Positions 23,769 to 33,539 of a stretch of 64,000 nucleotides of DNA are shown one piece after another; within the stretch, counting starts at the first letter, position 1; each line of letters starts with the position of its first letter. Below the pieces are notes generated by a model. It saw only the letters and a list, made by a program, of their open reading frames with translations, made no database searches and was not told where the DNA came from. This DNA is from Zasmidium citrigriseum (taxonomy: Eukaryota > Ascomycota > Dothideomycetes > Mycosphaerellales > Mycosphaerellaceae), in the NCBI GenBank assembly GCA_002786025.1, contig NHNW01000001.1, positions 62,001-126,000 on the forward strand, in the 5' to 3' direction. Both the position numbers and the translations under genes were made by a program.

Positions 23769-23861
23769 TAGTAAGAGTAAGAGGATATAAATAAGAATAA
23801 AGTACGTACTACGTCTCCTAGGAGGCGGTACTCTTTTATCTAATTACCCTACGCTCTTTCT
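23769..23861 (+). repeat. 93-bp direct repeat, copy A
   Basis: Starts tagtaagagtaagagga and contains acgtactacgtctcctagga. It matches copy B at 24178-24270 except at about four positions, remarkable in such mutated surroundings. Confidence 0.8.
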
Positions 23862-24177
23862 AGTAACTACGCTAGGGGTTTTATACCGCCGTCTAGGCCG
23901 TATAGTTTAGCGGGATTTTATATAACGCTATGTTTCAAGATTGTCGTATAAGCGCGAAAGATTAGAATTTATATTAAGCTAGTAGGGGTTAGGGGTAGAG
24001 ATCTCCTAACTCTAGGATTATATCTAAAGGGATATAACTACGTAGTCTAGCTAAAAAGATACTAGTACGCTATAGGCTACGAATTAGTATTAGAATCGGA
24101 TAAGGAGCGGGGTAATTAAGACTATTACGAGGATTAAATAGAGTACGGCTAGGATAGCCTCTTATCGTTAGGGGAGT

Positions 24178-24270
24178 AGTAAGAGTAAGAGGACATAAAT
24201 AAGAATAAAGTACGTACTACGTCTCCCGGGAGGCGGTACTCTTTTATCTAATTACTCTACGCTCTTTCTC
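24178..24270 (+). repeat. 93-bp direct repeat, copy B
   Basis: Same as copy A, with cccggg in place of cctagg. Its right end coincides with the acceptor side of the candidate intron at 24270-24303. The 316 bases between the copies (23862-24177) contain a few surviving CA/TG steps and no recognisable domain. Confidence 0.8.
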
Positions 24271-24303
24271 TACTAGCTATATTTACTAGCTACTAATACT
24301 TAC
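24270..24303 (-). other. Candidate 34-nt intron with inverted 13-bp repeat
   Basis: Minus strand: donor GTAAGTATT and acceptor GCTAGTAG. Here the 13-mer is in the opposite orientation (AGCTAGTAAATAT) to that of the other introns of the gene. Tentative because of its small size. Confidence 0.45.
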
Positions 24304-24831
24304 TTCTAATTATTTTCTTCCTCTCTTTCTCTTCCTCTATCTTCTAAGCTACCTTAACTACGTATATATTCTTTCCGCCTATACTAAGATACTTCCGTAG
24401 CGCTTTTCTAGCTCTCGCCGCGCCTAATATAGTTCGTCGCGTAGTTTTTATACGCGCTATCGTAGCGGTAGTAGGTAAGGTATCGTTAGGTATAGGTAAT
24501 ATTCTAGCGCGTATAGGTAATATCTCTACGTAAGTAGGTAATATTAGCGCGTAATTTTCTAACGTCTAAGCGAGGTACGATAGCGTTATTTAAAGTTAGA
24601 GGTTTATAAGATTACGACGAAGATAAGCGGGCGTCGCGCTAGCGCTACTAGCGTCGTTTTATAGCTAATCGAGAGCGGTATAAAAGATATAGTCGGTAAT
24701 ATAGCTAGTATATACTATATATAGTATCCTTATATTTATATAGGATTTAGGCTATATTTTCTATATCTTAGCGAATCTATAGCTCTTTCCTATATATTTC
24801 CGTACCTATCTATACCTTTATCTAATTTTTA

Positions 24832-24945
24832 CTTAGTAACCTAGTAAAGACCTAGTAAAGCCTAGTAGAAGCCTAGTAAAAATTATATAGCCTAGTAGCC
24901 TAGTTTTACTAGGCTAACTACTAGGCTAAAACCTAGTTTTAACCT
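24832..24945. repeat. hAT right subterminal repeats
   Basis: Dense cctagtaaag, ctactaggct and aacctagcct words in both orientations, mirroring the left side. Confidence 0.6.
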
Positions 24946-24981
24946 AGCCTAGCCTACCTTAGGGTCTAATCTAAAGGGCTA
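24946..24981 (-). repeat. hAT right terminal inverted repeat
   Basis: The reverse complement starts TAGCCCTTTAGATTAGACC and ends GTAGGCTAGGCT, matching the left end at 27 of 36 positions. Confidence 0.7.
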
Positions 24982-25320
24982 GAAATATAGAAACGCTAGC
25001 GGATATTTAAAACTTTTAATTGTTCTACGAAGTATAATAAAGTAATAAATATCCGCGAACTTCTAGTTCCGCGGCTACTTAGAAGAAGGATTATTATCTT
25101 ATATATAGACTAAGTTAGTAGGTACTCGCTCGCTCGCTTATTATCGTCGTAGGTAGTAGATTAAGTCGTAATTATAGGCTATATTAGGCGGGCTAGTAGT
25201 TTATTATTAAAGTAGCGTAATACTATTATAATAAGTCGCCTAGGCTACTAAGAGGAGGTATACCGTCGCCTAGATAAGAATCTATATAGCTCGAGTTAGC
25301 CTACGAAAAGGGCGAGGCTT

Positions 25321-25366
25321 TAAATTTATCTACGAAGTAAGAAACGTACTTCGTAGATAAATTAAA
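25321..25366. repeat. Micro-palindrome with compensatory arm changes
   Basis: Arms taaatttatctacgaagta and tacttcgtagataaatta enclose agaaacg. Both arms carry tatc/gata instead of the usual ttct/agaa, so pairing is kept. Confidence 0.75.
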
Positions 25367-25730
25367 GACTATAGCTACTTCTCTCTCCCTTTAATAGCTA
25401 TTAGTAGTAGCGGCGAGTAGGCCGTTAATATTCTTTAATATACTAGACTAGGAATATATATTACGAGGGCGATAGTAATACTAGCGTATATACGTTAATT
25501 AGCTAAAGAATAAACGACGCTAGTATATATATAAAAAAATATTCTTCTACGAAGTATTCCTATAGATATCTATTAGCGCCCGTTTTAACTACCTAATAAG
25601 TAGATTTAGTATATTTATATTATACTAGAAGGTATTTAATTACGGTATATTATTTTCGACTTCGTAGAAAAATTAAAACTTTAGATACCTACTAGCGCCT
25701 AGGTAGATTAGGCGAGTTATTAGGAGAGCG

Positions 25731-25769
25731 GTTTTTCTACGAAGTAAGCGCGCTACTTCGTAGAAAAAC
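25731..25769. repeat. Perfect micro-palindrome (16-bp arms, 7-bp loop)
   Basis: Arms gtttttctacgaagta and tacttcgtagaaaaac pair without mismatch around agcgcgc. The flanks aggagagcg and cggctttcct extend the symmetry imperfectly. Confidence 0.85.
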
Positions 25770-25956
25770 GGCTTTCCTAAAAACTCCGTATAATATCCTA
25801 TCTTAGCTCTACTATTAATAAATATATTAATACTATTACCTCTTTCTATTAGGGCGCTAGTATTCTTCTATAAAGTAATATATATATATCTATATCGAAT
25901 TTATAAGCCTTACTAACGAGTTACTACCGTCTACGAGTCCTTATACTACCGAGTCG

Positions 25957-26051
25957 CTCTATTACTACTAAGTCCCTCTATTACTACTAAATCCCTCTAT
26001 TACTACTAAATCCCTCTATTACCTCTAAGTCCCTCTATTACTACCGAGTCC
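25957..26051 (+). repeat. Minisatellite, exact 19-bp period, five copies
   Basis: Unit ctctattactactaaatcc in register five times, with single substitutions. Confidence 0.8.
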
Positions 26052-26084
26052 TTCCTACTAGTCTAGATATTATAGAAGAGGAGG

Positions 26085-26400
26085 TTTACGCTTAAAGAGG
26101 AGGTTTATTTAGCTACTTAGTATAATACCTACTTTATAGAGGAATTTCTTACCTCTACTATCGTAATTATATACTTATCGACTAGGCTAAGGCTAGGGAA
26201 ATATATATAGTACTACTATCTATTATTACTAGGTAAGATACCGAAGTATATACTAAAGTAAATAGACGAGCGGAATAGGAACCTTATATATAGGCTATAA
26301 GGATATAGGGATCTAAGGTTTAGTATAAGATCCTCTTCTCTACTAGGTAGCCGTATTAACTAGCTAAAGCTAGGAAATAACTACCCTTCGCTACGACTAA
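26085..26400 (+). pseudogene. Unrecognised degenerate reading frame
   Basis: About 105 codons can be followed on + with few stops, containing E-E-F-L-T-S-T-I-V and L-L-G-K-I-P-K-Y-I. No family recognised and no boundaries visible. Confidence 0.3.
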
Positions 26401-27183
26401 TCTAATAACTATAGTTAATAACCGAAGCCGAATAGTAGTATAGATTATTAGTATACTATAGAGGATAAGGTTTAGTAGTATTCTTATAAGTAAGTAAAGT
26501 ACTAATCTTATTATCTAGGAGTATTAGTTCCGTAAGTAAACTAGTAACCTATAGTAGACCTTCGAGCTAGTTTAGGTATAAAAGGGCTAAGGATATATAT
26601 AGCGCTAGTTATTAATAACTAGAAGTAGAGTCTTAAGACTAAAGTCTTAAGGTAAAGTCTAATCTTACGAGCCTTAGGTATCTTAAGGGATAAGCCTAAG
26701 AGTTAGAACTTTATAACTAATAGTATTAGATAACGACGATATATAACGCCTCTTTTATAGCTAAGATTAAGACCGTATTATATAGTAAATAGTACCTCTC
26801 GTAATAATAGTACGGATAGTTTAACGCCTCGATACTAGAGTACTATTATAACGAGCGGAGCGTAGCTAGTAAGTATCGTAAGTAGTAACTAATACGGCTA
26901 AAGGTAGGTAATCTAAAGGCGACTCGTAGGTAGGTACTAGTACCCTATTAATAACTTAATAGACTCGGATAGACTAAGTAAGGAAGAAGGATAGTAATAC
27001 TATCGTAGTTAGTAGCGCCTACTAATCTACTAGAATCTTATCGATTCTAGTACTAGATAGGAGGATATATTATACTATAGCTAGTAGCTAACTAAATAAT
27101 AAGGATAAGGTATAAGGCTAACTAAGTAGAATCTTATCGATTCTAGATAGATAGCGATAGTAGTACTAAGGAAAGGAAGCGAA

Positions 27184-27382
27184 GCGGTCTAGCGATATCT
27201 ACCTTTCCTAACCTCTACTAAAGTAGAGTAGTCTAGCGTCTATTACCTTCCTAGCCTTCGTAGAAGCTAATAACCTAACGGACGAAGCGGTCTAGTAGTC
27301 TTCGCCTTTCCTAACCTTTATACTAAAGTATAAAGCGGTCTAGCGTCTACTACCTTTCTAGCCTTTATAGAAGCTAATAGCC
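27184..27382 (+). repeat. Two tandem copies of a roughly 100-bp repeat
   Basis: Each copy contains gcggtctag, ctttcctaacct, a small aaagta-type inverted centre, and gaagctaatag/aacc. The copies have diverged at many positions. Confidence 0.65.
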
Positions 27383-27760
27383 TATAAGCTAAAACCCCTT
27401 AGGTACTTAGTTATTTAGTAAAGTAGATAGTAGCTAGTCTACTACTTAGTTTAATATTGTAAAGCTAGACGGAAACTAATACCTATTAGCTATTACTACT
27501 ACGTTAACGAGGCGGGCGGTAACTAGGTTATTATCCTACGCTAGTAGGTATTAGAGGTTAATAAAAGGAAGAAGAAGGAAAAGCGTAAGTAATAAAGTTT
27601 TAAGCTTATATAGGTAGCCGCGCGATATAACGTTAGCGTAGGTAAGGTAAGGTATTTAATAGTAATAGATATCTATATAAATAGCTAGAGTTTATAGAGT
27701 TTAGACTTAGGCGTTTTTAAGAAAGAGTTAGAGGTAGAGGTAGGAAAGGATAACTTAGCT

Positions 27761-27805
27761 ATTTATTTACGAAGGGGTAGCGTTACTTTATAGAAGAATT
27801 CGAAT
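27761..27805. repeat. Micro-palindrome (TTCTACGAAGTA family), weak
   Basis: Arms atttatttacgaag and actttatagaagaat around a gggtagcgt centre; several mismatches. Confidence 0.4.
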
Positions 27806-27889
27806 ATAGGACTATCCTAGCGCTAGTAGGTAGGTTATTATTAGGCTTATCGCTTATAGTAGGGGTTTCTACTAGCCGCTAAAGTTATC

Positions 27890-27931
27890 TATTCTTCTAT
27901 AAAGTTAGGCTAGTACTTCGTAGAAAAATTC
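27890..27931. repeat. Micro-palindrome (TTCTACGAAGTA family)
   Basis: Arms attcttctataaagt and acttcgtagaaaaatt around taggctagt. One arm has TA where the other has CG. Confidence 0.6.
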
Positions 27932-28149
27932 TAAGCTCTAATAGCTACTACGGACCCCCGCTTTCGACGATAGATAGCGATATAATCTATCCTTAACCTT
28001 TCTATATTTAATTCTATAGCCGCCTAGGCCTACGTTAGTAGTCTTATACGAAGAGGACTATAGTTACGATATAGAGGAGGATAATAATAGCTAGGTAGAG
28101 TAGGGTAAAGAGTAGGCTAGGGATACTAATATCTAGAGCTATACCTATT

Positions 28150-28281
28150 TAATATAAGTAATTCTCCTATAATATATATACGCCGCTTCGTAGAAGAACT
28201 ATAGTAATTAGAGGTATACTTAGAGTTATAAGTTAAGAAAGATTTATACTAATTAACTAAGATAAGCGACTAAGATAGGCT
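28150..28281 (-). repeat. Inverted dispersed repeat, partner at 86-245
   Basis: Aligns with the reverse complement of 86-245, including the palindrome at 28160-28202 and the flank taattaactaagata. Confidence 0.55.
28160..28202. repeat. Micro-palindrome (TTCTACGAAGTA family)
   Basis: Arms aattctcctata and cgtagaagaact around a TA-rich atatatacgccg centre; the same variant as the copy at 167-208, inverted. Confidence 0.5.
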
Positions 28282-28309
28282 AGCGATTTATTTATATACT
28301 AAATTCTCT

Positions 28310-28580
28310 CCTTCTCTCGCTTCTTCCTCGTCTTCTTATCCTCGACCTTTACTTAGCTCTCCTTAATTATAGTATCTATATATATATCGTCGCTAGGGTA
28401 TAATTCTCTATTAGTAATACTAGGGGCTATATTCCTAACTATATCTTTACTAAATCTCTTAACGAGCTACTCTTTTATCTCGACTAGTAGGGATTCTTTA
28501 CGTAGTCTAGTCTTAATCTAGCGGAGGTAGTAGATTACCTAACTACTAGCTAGTCCTAGTATTATTAGGGAAAGAAAAGA
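28310..28580 (-). pseudogene. Unrecognised degenerate reading frame
   Basis: A charged minus-strand frame of about 90 codons with K-E-S-L-L-V-E-I-K-E and Y-P-S-D-D-I-Y-I-D-T. It ends in a Lys/Arg/Glu-rich stretch. No family recognised. Confidence 0.3.
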
Positions 28581-28699
28581 GGAAGGGGAAGAAGAGTAGG
28601 TCGAAGAAAAGGCTAGGCCTAAAGGTTATTATTTCTTTAAGTATAGCTAGAATCCTCTTCCTCTAGCTTCTTTAGTATACCGCTATCTACGTTAGTAGT

Positions 28700-28938
28700 T
28701 TTAGGTAGTAGATAGTATAGAATAGTATAAACGCTCGTCTTCTCCTTTATCTCCTATTACCTCCTCTACTACTAGCCTAATATAGTAGCCTAGGACCGCG
28801 ATTATATAGTACTCGAGGACGTAGATAATAGTAGTCTTAGGTAGTAGATAGTATAGAATAGTATAAACGCTCGTCTTCTCTCTAATTTCCTAATATAGTA
28901 GCCTAGGACCGCGACTATATAGTACTTAAGGATATAGT
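28700..28938 (+). repeat. Local duplication of about 110-135 bp
   Basis: Both copies contain ttaggtagtagatagtatag, aacgctcgtcttctc and tagtagcctaggaccgcg in the same order. The second copy has lost about 25 internal bases. Confidence 0.7.
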
Positions 28939-28991
28939 ACTATATACTTTCTAGGAGTTCTAGGTAGAGCGAAGAAGTTAGCGAGGTTATC

Positions 28992-29031
28992 GATTTCTCT
29001 ATAAAGAGCGACTACTACTTTATAGAGAAAC
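28992..29031. repeat. Micro-palindrome with TA-shifted arms
   Basis: Arms tttctctataaag and ctttatagagaaa pair perfectly. Both carry TA in place of the CG found in most copies, a matched change on the two arms. Confidence 0.7.
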
Positions 29032-29653
29032 TACCTACCTTTTTAATTCCTATTACTCCCTACGATACCTCTAGTACTTAAACCTATATACCTAACGATC
29101 GTCGATAGTAGTAGTACTAGTAGTATATATAGATAAGATATTAAGGAATTTAAAGATAGTATATACCTAACCTCCGTCTATTATATAGCTTTAAGACGCT
29201 CTCCTTTAGTAATAATAATATACCTTAAACCTAGTACTACCTCCTACGATAGCTATATATTAATATATATAGTCGCTATAATTACGCGACCTACTTATTA
29301 TACTCTCTAGAAAGTAGCCTATATACCTAAGCTCGTACCCGCCTAGCTATTATAGCCTAAGGGGTAGCCTAGGGGATTATAAGGTCCCGCTCTACTATAT
29401 AGGCCCTCCGCGCTACTATCTAGGGGGTAGGAGGTCCTCCTAAGGTTAGCGTTATACTACTAGCTCCTCCCCTCTATAGTAAAGATAAGCGGGTTAAGGA
29501 TTATTAGAAGAAGAAAGGTTAAGGGGCGGAAGACTAGTAGATATAGGCTAGCTAGTAGTCTATATATTGTAAATATTACTAAGAATCGCTCGTAGTAATA
29601 GTAAACGCTAATTATATATAGTAGTAGGTAGTCTAATACTCCTATAGAGTTAC

Positions 29654-29695
29654 TAATTCTCCTACGAAGCTATACTAGTACTTCGTAGAAGAATT
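29654..29695. repeat. Micro-palindrome with extended outer arms
   Basis: Arms aattctcctacgaag and cttcgtagaagaatt around ctatactagta. Outer gttacta and tagtaac words continue the symmetry. Confidence 0.65.
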
Positions 29696-29960
29696 CGATA
29701 CTCTAGTAACTAGTAACGACGCCCGCCGTTATATATATTATACTAACCCGTAGAATTATAACTACGAGCTCTATATAACCTTCTTTCTTCTACCTTCTTC
29801 TTCCTTTATAACGAACGGTTAGACCTAAGTATATCTAGGAAGCTTTCCGAGACCTATAGAAGCTAGGCCTATATCGGTAGTCTTAGATTAAGAAGGACGA
29901 GAATATCGCCTAGGCGAAGTAGCTTAAGAAGAAAGATAGGTTAATTTAATCTTTAGCGAA

Positions 29961-30013
29961 GTATTAAATTTTTCTACGAAGTTAGACTAGAACTTCGCGG
30001 AAAAATTCGATAC
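29961..30013. repeat. Micro-palindrome with extended outer arms
   Basis: Outer gtat/atac, then aaatttttctacgaagtt paired with aacttcgcggaaaaatt; centre agactag. Confidence 0.65.
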
Positions 30014-30156
30014 TTATATATTAGTAAGGATCCCCTAGTACTATTATTAGTACTTTAGCCTCGACTTCTTATCTTTACCTACTTACTACTAGAATCGGTT
30101 ACTATAGGGCGGACGAAGTTATAAGACGTTAAGATAAATAGACTAAGGCGGTTTCT

Positions 30157-30539
30157 AGGCTTAGTAATTATATTATAGAACCTAGGCTATACTAGTATTA
30201 TATTATAGTCCTTAGCGTTAGTAGAACCTAGGCTATACTAGTATTATATTATAGTCCTTAGCGTTAGTAGAACCTCTATACTAGTATAGCGACTATATTA
30301 TAGTCCGACTTAGCGTTAGTAGAGACTCGGAATCGATCTACTTCTATACTAGTATTATATTATAGTCCTTAGCGTTAGTAGAACCTCTACGCTAGTATAG
30401 CGATTATATTATAGTCCTTAGCGTTAGTAGAACCTAGGCTATACTAGTATTATATTATAGTCCTTAGCGTTAGTAGACTTCGAATCGATCTACCTCTATA
30501 CTAGTATAGTAACTATATCCTAGTCCTTAGTATAGCGAC
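30157..30539 (+). repeat. Satellite-like array, 46-bp unit, about seven copies
   Basis: Unit cctaggctatactagtatta followed by tattatagtccttagcgtta, with longer variants that insert ctcggaatcgatctac. It runs up to the outer end of the E4 LTR, so E4 may have inserted into or beside it. Confidence 0.75.
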
Positions 30540-30638
30540 TATTAATAGGGATATAGATCGTAATATAATTGTTAATTATATTAAGCTATCTACTCTAGAG
30601 TAGCCGAGATAGGTATAAGCTAAGTAGCTTCTATAATA
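30540..30638 (-). repeat. E4 3' LTR (approximate)
   Basis: Resembles the E3 LTR: aagctatct in the middle and gtagcttctataata at the inner end, where E3 has gttgcttccgtaata. The outer end is uncertain by a few bases. Confidence 0.6.
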
Positions 30639-30652
30639 GAATCCCCCTAGCT
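30639..30652 (-). promoter_or_regulatory. E4 polypurine tract
   Basis: On + gaatccccctag, so a purine run on the coding strand beside the 3' LTR. E3 has the equivalent aatccccccgg. Confidence 0.6.
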
Positions 30653-31383
30653 AGTAATACTTACGGCCTCGTAAGCGGCCTATCTCGCTACCTAAGTTAC
30701 TATAATCGCTATAAAATATAAAGGAAAATACGCTTTAAGTATCCTCTACGCTTAAATATCCGAGTTAACTCGCTACCTCGCTATTCCTCTAAGCTCGTAT
30801 TAGCCTTACCTTCGTAGGATAGTATCGCTAGTAATCGACGCGGGTCTACGCTTTATATAAGCCGCGTATAAGCTTAAACTTTATCGCTTAGAGTATCGCC
30901 TTTCTTAGAGAAGGGAATATTATCTAGTAAGTCGTCCTCTACGACGTCTAGAATATTATCTAGTAATAGTAGGAAGGTATCTTACTATATCGCCGAATAG
31001 TTATCTAGGAATTCTCTAATTATCTTCTAGCTACTTTAGACCTATTCTTCTATAGGGTCCTATCCTTATATCGTACGAATCTTACTAGCGTAGGCGAGAT
31101 CCTTTAAGAAGCTAGATATAAAGGATACTATATATACTATTAAAGTATAGCTAGTATCGTAATATTCGCGAATTTAGTTAGCTACGTAGTACTAATCGTT
31201 CTCCGTTATCCGCTTAAGTAGATTCGAAGGTATACTACCGAACTACTCTTCTAGCTATATAGTTATAGTCGAGTACTATATACTCTCGAGGAAGTCGGGC
31301 TTAGCTAGCTAGCTTAAATCGATACTAGTACTAATCGACGCGGTACCGCTAGATTCGTAGGTATCGTCGAGCTTCTAGTATTT
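30653..31383 (-). pseudogene. E4 extra ORF, C-terminal part
   Basis: This is the 3' part of the large extra ORF, corresponding to about 38.6-39.3 kb of E3. It holds two sense-strand YYGCGTCGAT decamers (30833 and 31333) at the same relative places as E3. It is interrupted at its right by the insertion of E2. Confidence 0.55.
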
Positions 31384-31579
31384 TATTACGGATCGTAGCG
31401 CCTAGGATTAGGTCTACGTAGATCTAAGTACAGCTACGTACACGTAATTACGGTTACGTAACCTAGCTAGCTAGCCTAACTTCCTTTCGTCTCGTCTTTA
31501 GCTTCTTCCTTCTTTACGCCTCGTTAGCCTAGTTACGAGTATCTATTAGATTTATTTACTTATTACTCGTTCCTTAATA
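31384..31579 (+). repeat. E2 5' LTR (196 bp)
   Basis: Starts tattacggatcgtagcgcc and ends cgttccttaata. Very similar to 37550-37745, differing mainly at RIP-type sites such as aagtaca against aagcacg. Confidence 0.92.
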
Positions 31580-31850
31580 GTACGAGGCGTCCTCTATCTT
31601 AAAGACCTCCGGCCTATAAGCTAGAGGCACTATTCGAAGCCTACCGTCGCGCCGGTAGTACTATAGTAGCGTTTAACCCACTTGGTTTAAAGCTACTACT
31701 ATACGATCCTTCGCCCTTATATCGATCCGATATCGAACGAATTAGTACGAAGCGCTTACCGATTCTCTAGCGCTTATAGCGCCGCCGTCGAGCTAGCGAG
31801 ATAGCCGATTAATAGTAATCGCCGTTTAGTACTCCTTAGAAAGAATACGA
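31580..31850 (+). other. E2 5' leader
   Basis: Follows the 5' LTR with gtacgaggcgtcc. A hairpin can form from tagtagcgtttaa and ttaaagctactacta near 31665-31705. No primer site could be named and no gene is seen. Confidence 0.45.
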
Positions 31851-33480
31851 ACCTATATAGTTATAGTCCTTACTAGCACCTTAGTCTTAGTAACACCTAT
31901 TACTATTTTAGATTAGTAACCTTTAGTAAGATCTACTAACGCTCGCCGATCGCCGTGCGAGTATAGTCCTTATTAATCTAATACTAGATACCGCCGAGTA
32001 GCTTACCTAAGCTCTTAATTACATAGATAGTACTATAGCTTATCGTAGAGTTTACTAGTACTTTTAGATATACGAAGAATAGCTTATAGACCTTAAGACT
32101 AAACGTCGAACCCTTAAAGAGCAATACGTAATAGTAAATAACGAAGTCTTAGACCTACGTTAGGAACTCGTAGACTAACTAAAGTAAACCTCCGACTCCG
32201 TGTAAGTAGTTAACGATCGAGCTAACTACGTAAACTAGTAACTTATCGAAGTATAAGAAGAAGTACGTCGTCGAGACGACGACCTCCGCCGACGAAACGA
32301 CGAGATACGTAACCTATAGAGCTAACTCGCTAACCTCCGAGCTCGTCCTCTACCTCCGGCCCCGATACTAGCGTTTACTTAGACACCGGTACTAATAGGT
32401 ATAACCGCTAGTAGTAGTAATAGCGGCTACTATAAGAGCGAGAAGCTTCTAGATCTAGAGATCTACGACGGTAATAGTAAAGAGAAGCTTAAGATATAGA
32501 AGGTTACGATAGCTATTAAGTTATTAGCTAATATAGATAGATACCCTAACGTTTATAACTAGCTCTCGTATACGTACATACGACTTAGTAGAAAGGCCCG
32601 CGAAGTTATTATACCCTATATCTCCGTTAAGGGAGTATAAGTTATCTTCGAGCTAGCTAGCTTAGAGGCTATAATAGATATCCTTACGAGTGCGTTTAGC
32701 GAAGCCTTCGAAGAGTAAGTCGCTATAGATAAGCTTAATAGATTAAAGTAAGAGGGTAAGGAATTTCCTTACTACAAATTAGAGTTTATACGGCTAAATA
32801 AGATTATTAGCCTTAAAGACCTCCCCTTATTTAACAAATTCCGTAAGGGCTTAAGTAAAGAACTAAAGGATATTATAGTAGGTTAGTAGGATACTTAGAA
32901 GATTCCCTTCGAGGAACTCTATACCCGCCTTAAAGGATCCGATTATAACATTCGTAACCGCCGTAAAGAAGCTTAGAACGCCGTAAAGACCGTTAGCTCG
33001 AACTGTAGTATTTAGAGTTAGATATACCGAGTACCGTCTAATAACTCTAGTATAAGCACCGGCACTAGTACTAATAACGCTCTATGAACTTAGTCTACGC
33101 TAACGCTTTAGCCTACGAACCTATAGCGCCCGAGCCTAACGACTACCCCTACCGCTTCCGCCTTAGTACTAACTACGCCCCTTACTACCTCGTAAGGGGG
33201 TAACGCGATAGACCTATCCGCTATAAGACGCGGCCCGTTAACGTAAGAGGAGCGTAAGGATAGGATTAAGAATAACCGCTATATCTTCTATAATTAATCT
33301 AGCTACTAGAAGAGTAGTTACCCTATAATTGTAAGTAAAGCCGCTCGCTAGTAGTAAGCCGCTTAGATTTACGCTATAGCTACCGGTAAGTAACCCGTCG
33401 CCGCTACGGGTAACGCTAACTCGGAAAACTCTTAGGCTCTAAGTAAAGTCGCTCTTAGAGTCCTTATTATATCGATAGTT
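31850..33480 (+). pseudogene. gag: E2 gag remnant
   Basis: A Gag frame on + with an Arg/Asp-rich helical stretch near 32265-32340 and a capsid-like region around 32480-32990. A CX2CX4HX4C knuckle sits at 33280-33321. As in E1, all three Cys and the His now read Tyr, and the two Gln positions between them read as stops. The Gag would have packaged the element RNA. Start and end are approximate; several CAA/CAG-derived stops break the frame. Confidence 0.75.
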
Positions 33481-33539
33481 ATATAGATCTATAGTATTAC
33501 TACGAAAAGCTAGAAACACCTAGTCTAGCTACTAAAGAA

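Larger units (their letters stand above)
20150..24700 (-). pseudogene. Second gene of the hAT element, multi-exon, function unknown
   Basis: Minus-strand frames can be followed in exons joined by short introns filled with 13-bp repeats. From N- to C-terminal side: a basic region near 24.4 kb, a long Lys/Arg/Glu-rich coiled-coil-like segment (about 22.85-23.4 kb), a Ser-rich repeat (22.5-22.64 kb), and a nine-copy heptapeptide repeat of the type T-I-L-E-E-Q-A (21.44-21.63 kb). I do not recognise the family. Its place between the transposase and the right end, and the shared intron repeats, argue that it belongs to the element. Accessory proteins of large hAT or KDZ-like elements are possible comparisons, but nothing in the sequence proves this. 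Stops are of RIP type. Confidence 0.5.
14722..24981. mobile_element. Large hAT-type DNA transposon with two convergent gene regions
   Basis: A 10,260-bp element bounded by imperfect inverted ends. The outer 36 bases match at 27 positions, start TAG (CAG before RIP), and are followed by arrays of the word cctagtaaag. The left half on + encodes a hAT transposase. The right half on - encodes a second, unrecognised multi-exon gene. hAT elements usually make 8-bp target duplications; the flanking octamers ctaactct and gaaatata do not match, so the ends may be a few bases off or one flank was rearranged. At over 10 kb it is large for hAT. All coding sequence is RIP-damaged. Confidence 0.72.
24982..30537. 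other. RIP-saturated spacer rich in palindromes and tandem arrays
   Basis: No intact gene. It contains at least seven micro-palindromes, a 19-bp and a 46-bp tandem array, two larger duplications, an inverted copy of sequence at 0.1-0.2 kb, and at least two followable but unrecognised frames: about 26085-26400 on + and 28310-28580 on - (the latter with K-E-S-L-L-V-E-I-K-E). These may be relics of older elements. Confidence 0.6.

Noticed and set aside
14714..24989. 8-bp target duplication of the hAT element
   Set aside because: The flanking octamers ctaactct and gaaatata do not match, even allowing for RIP transitions.
30157..30539. CRISPR array
   Set aside because: Regular repeats, but units are contiguous with no unique spacers, and the genome is fungal.
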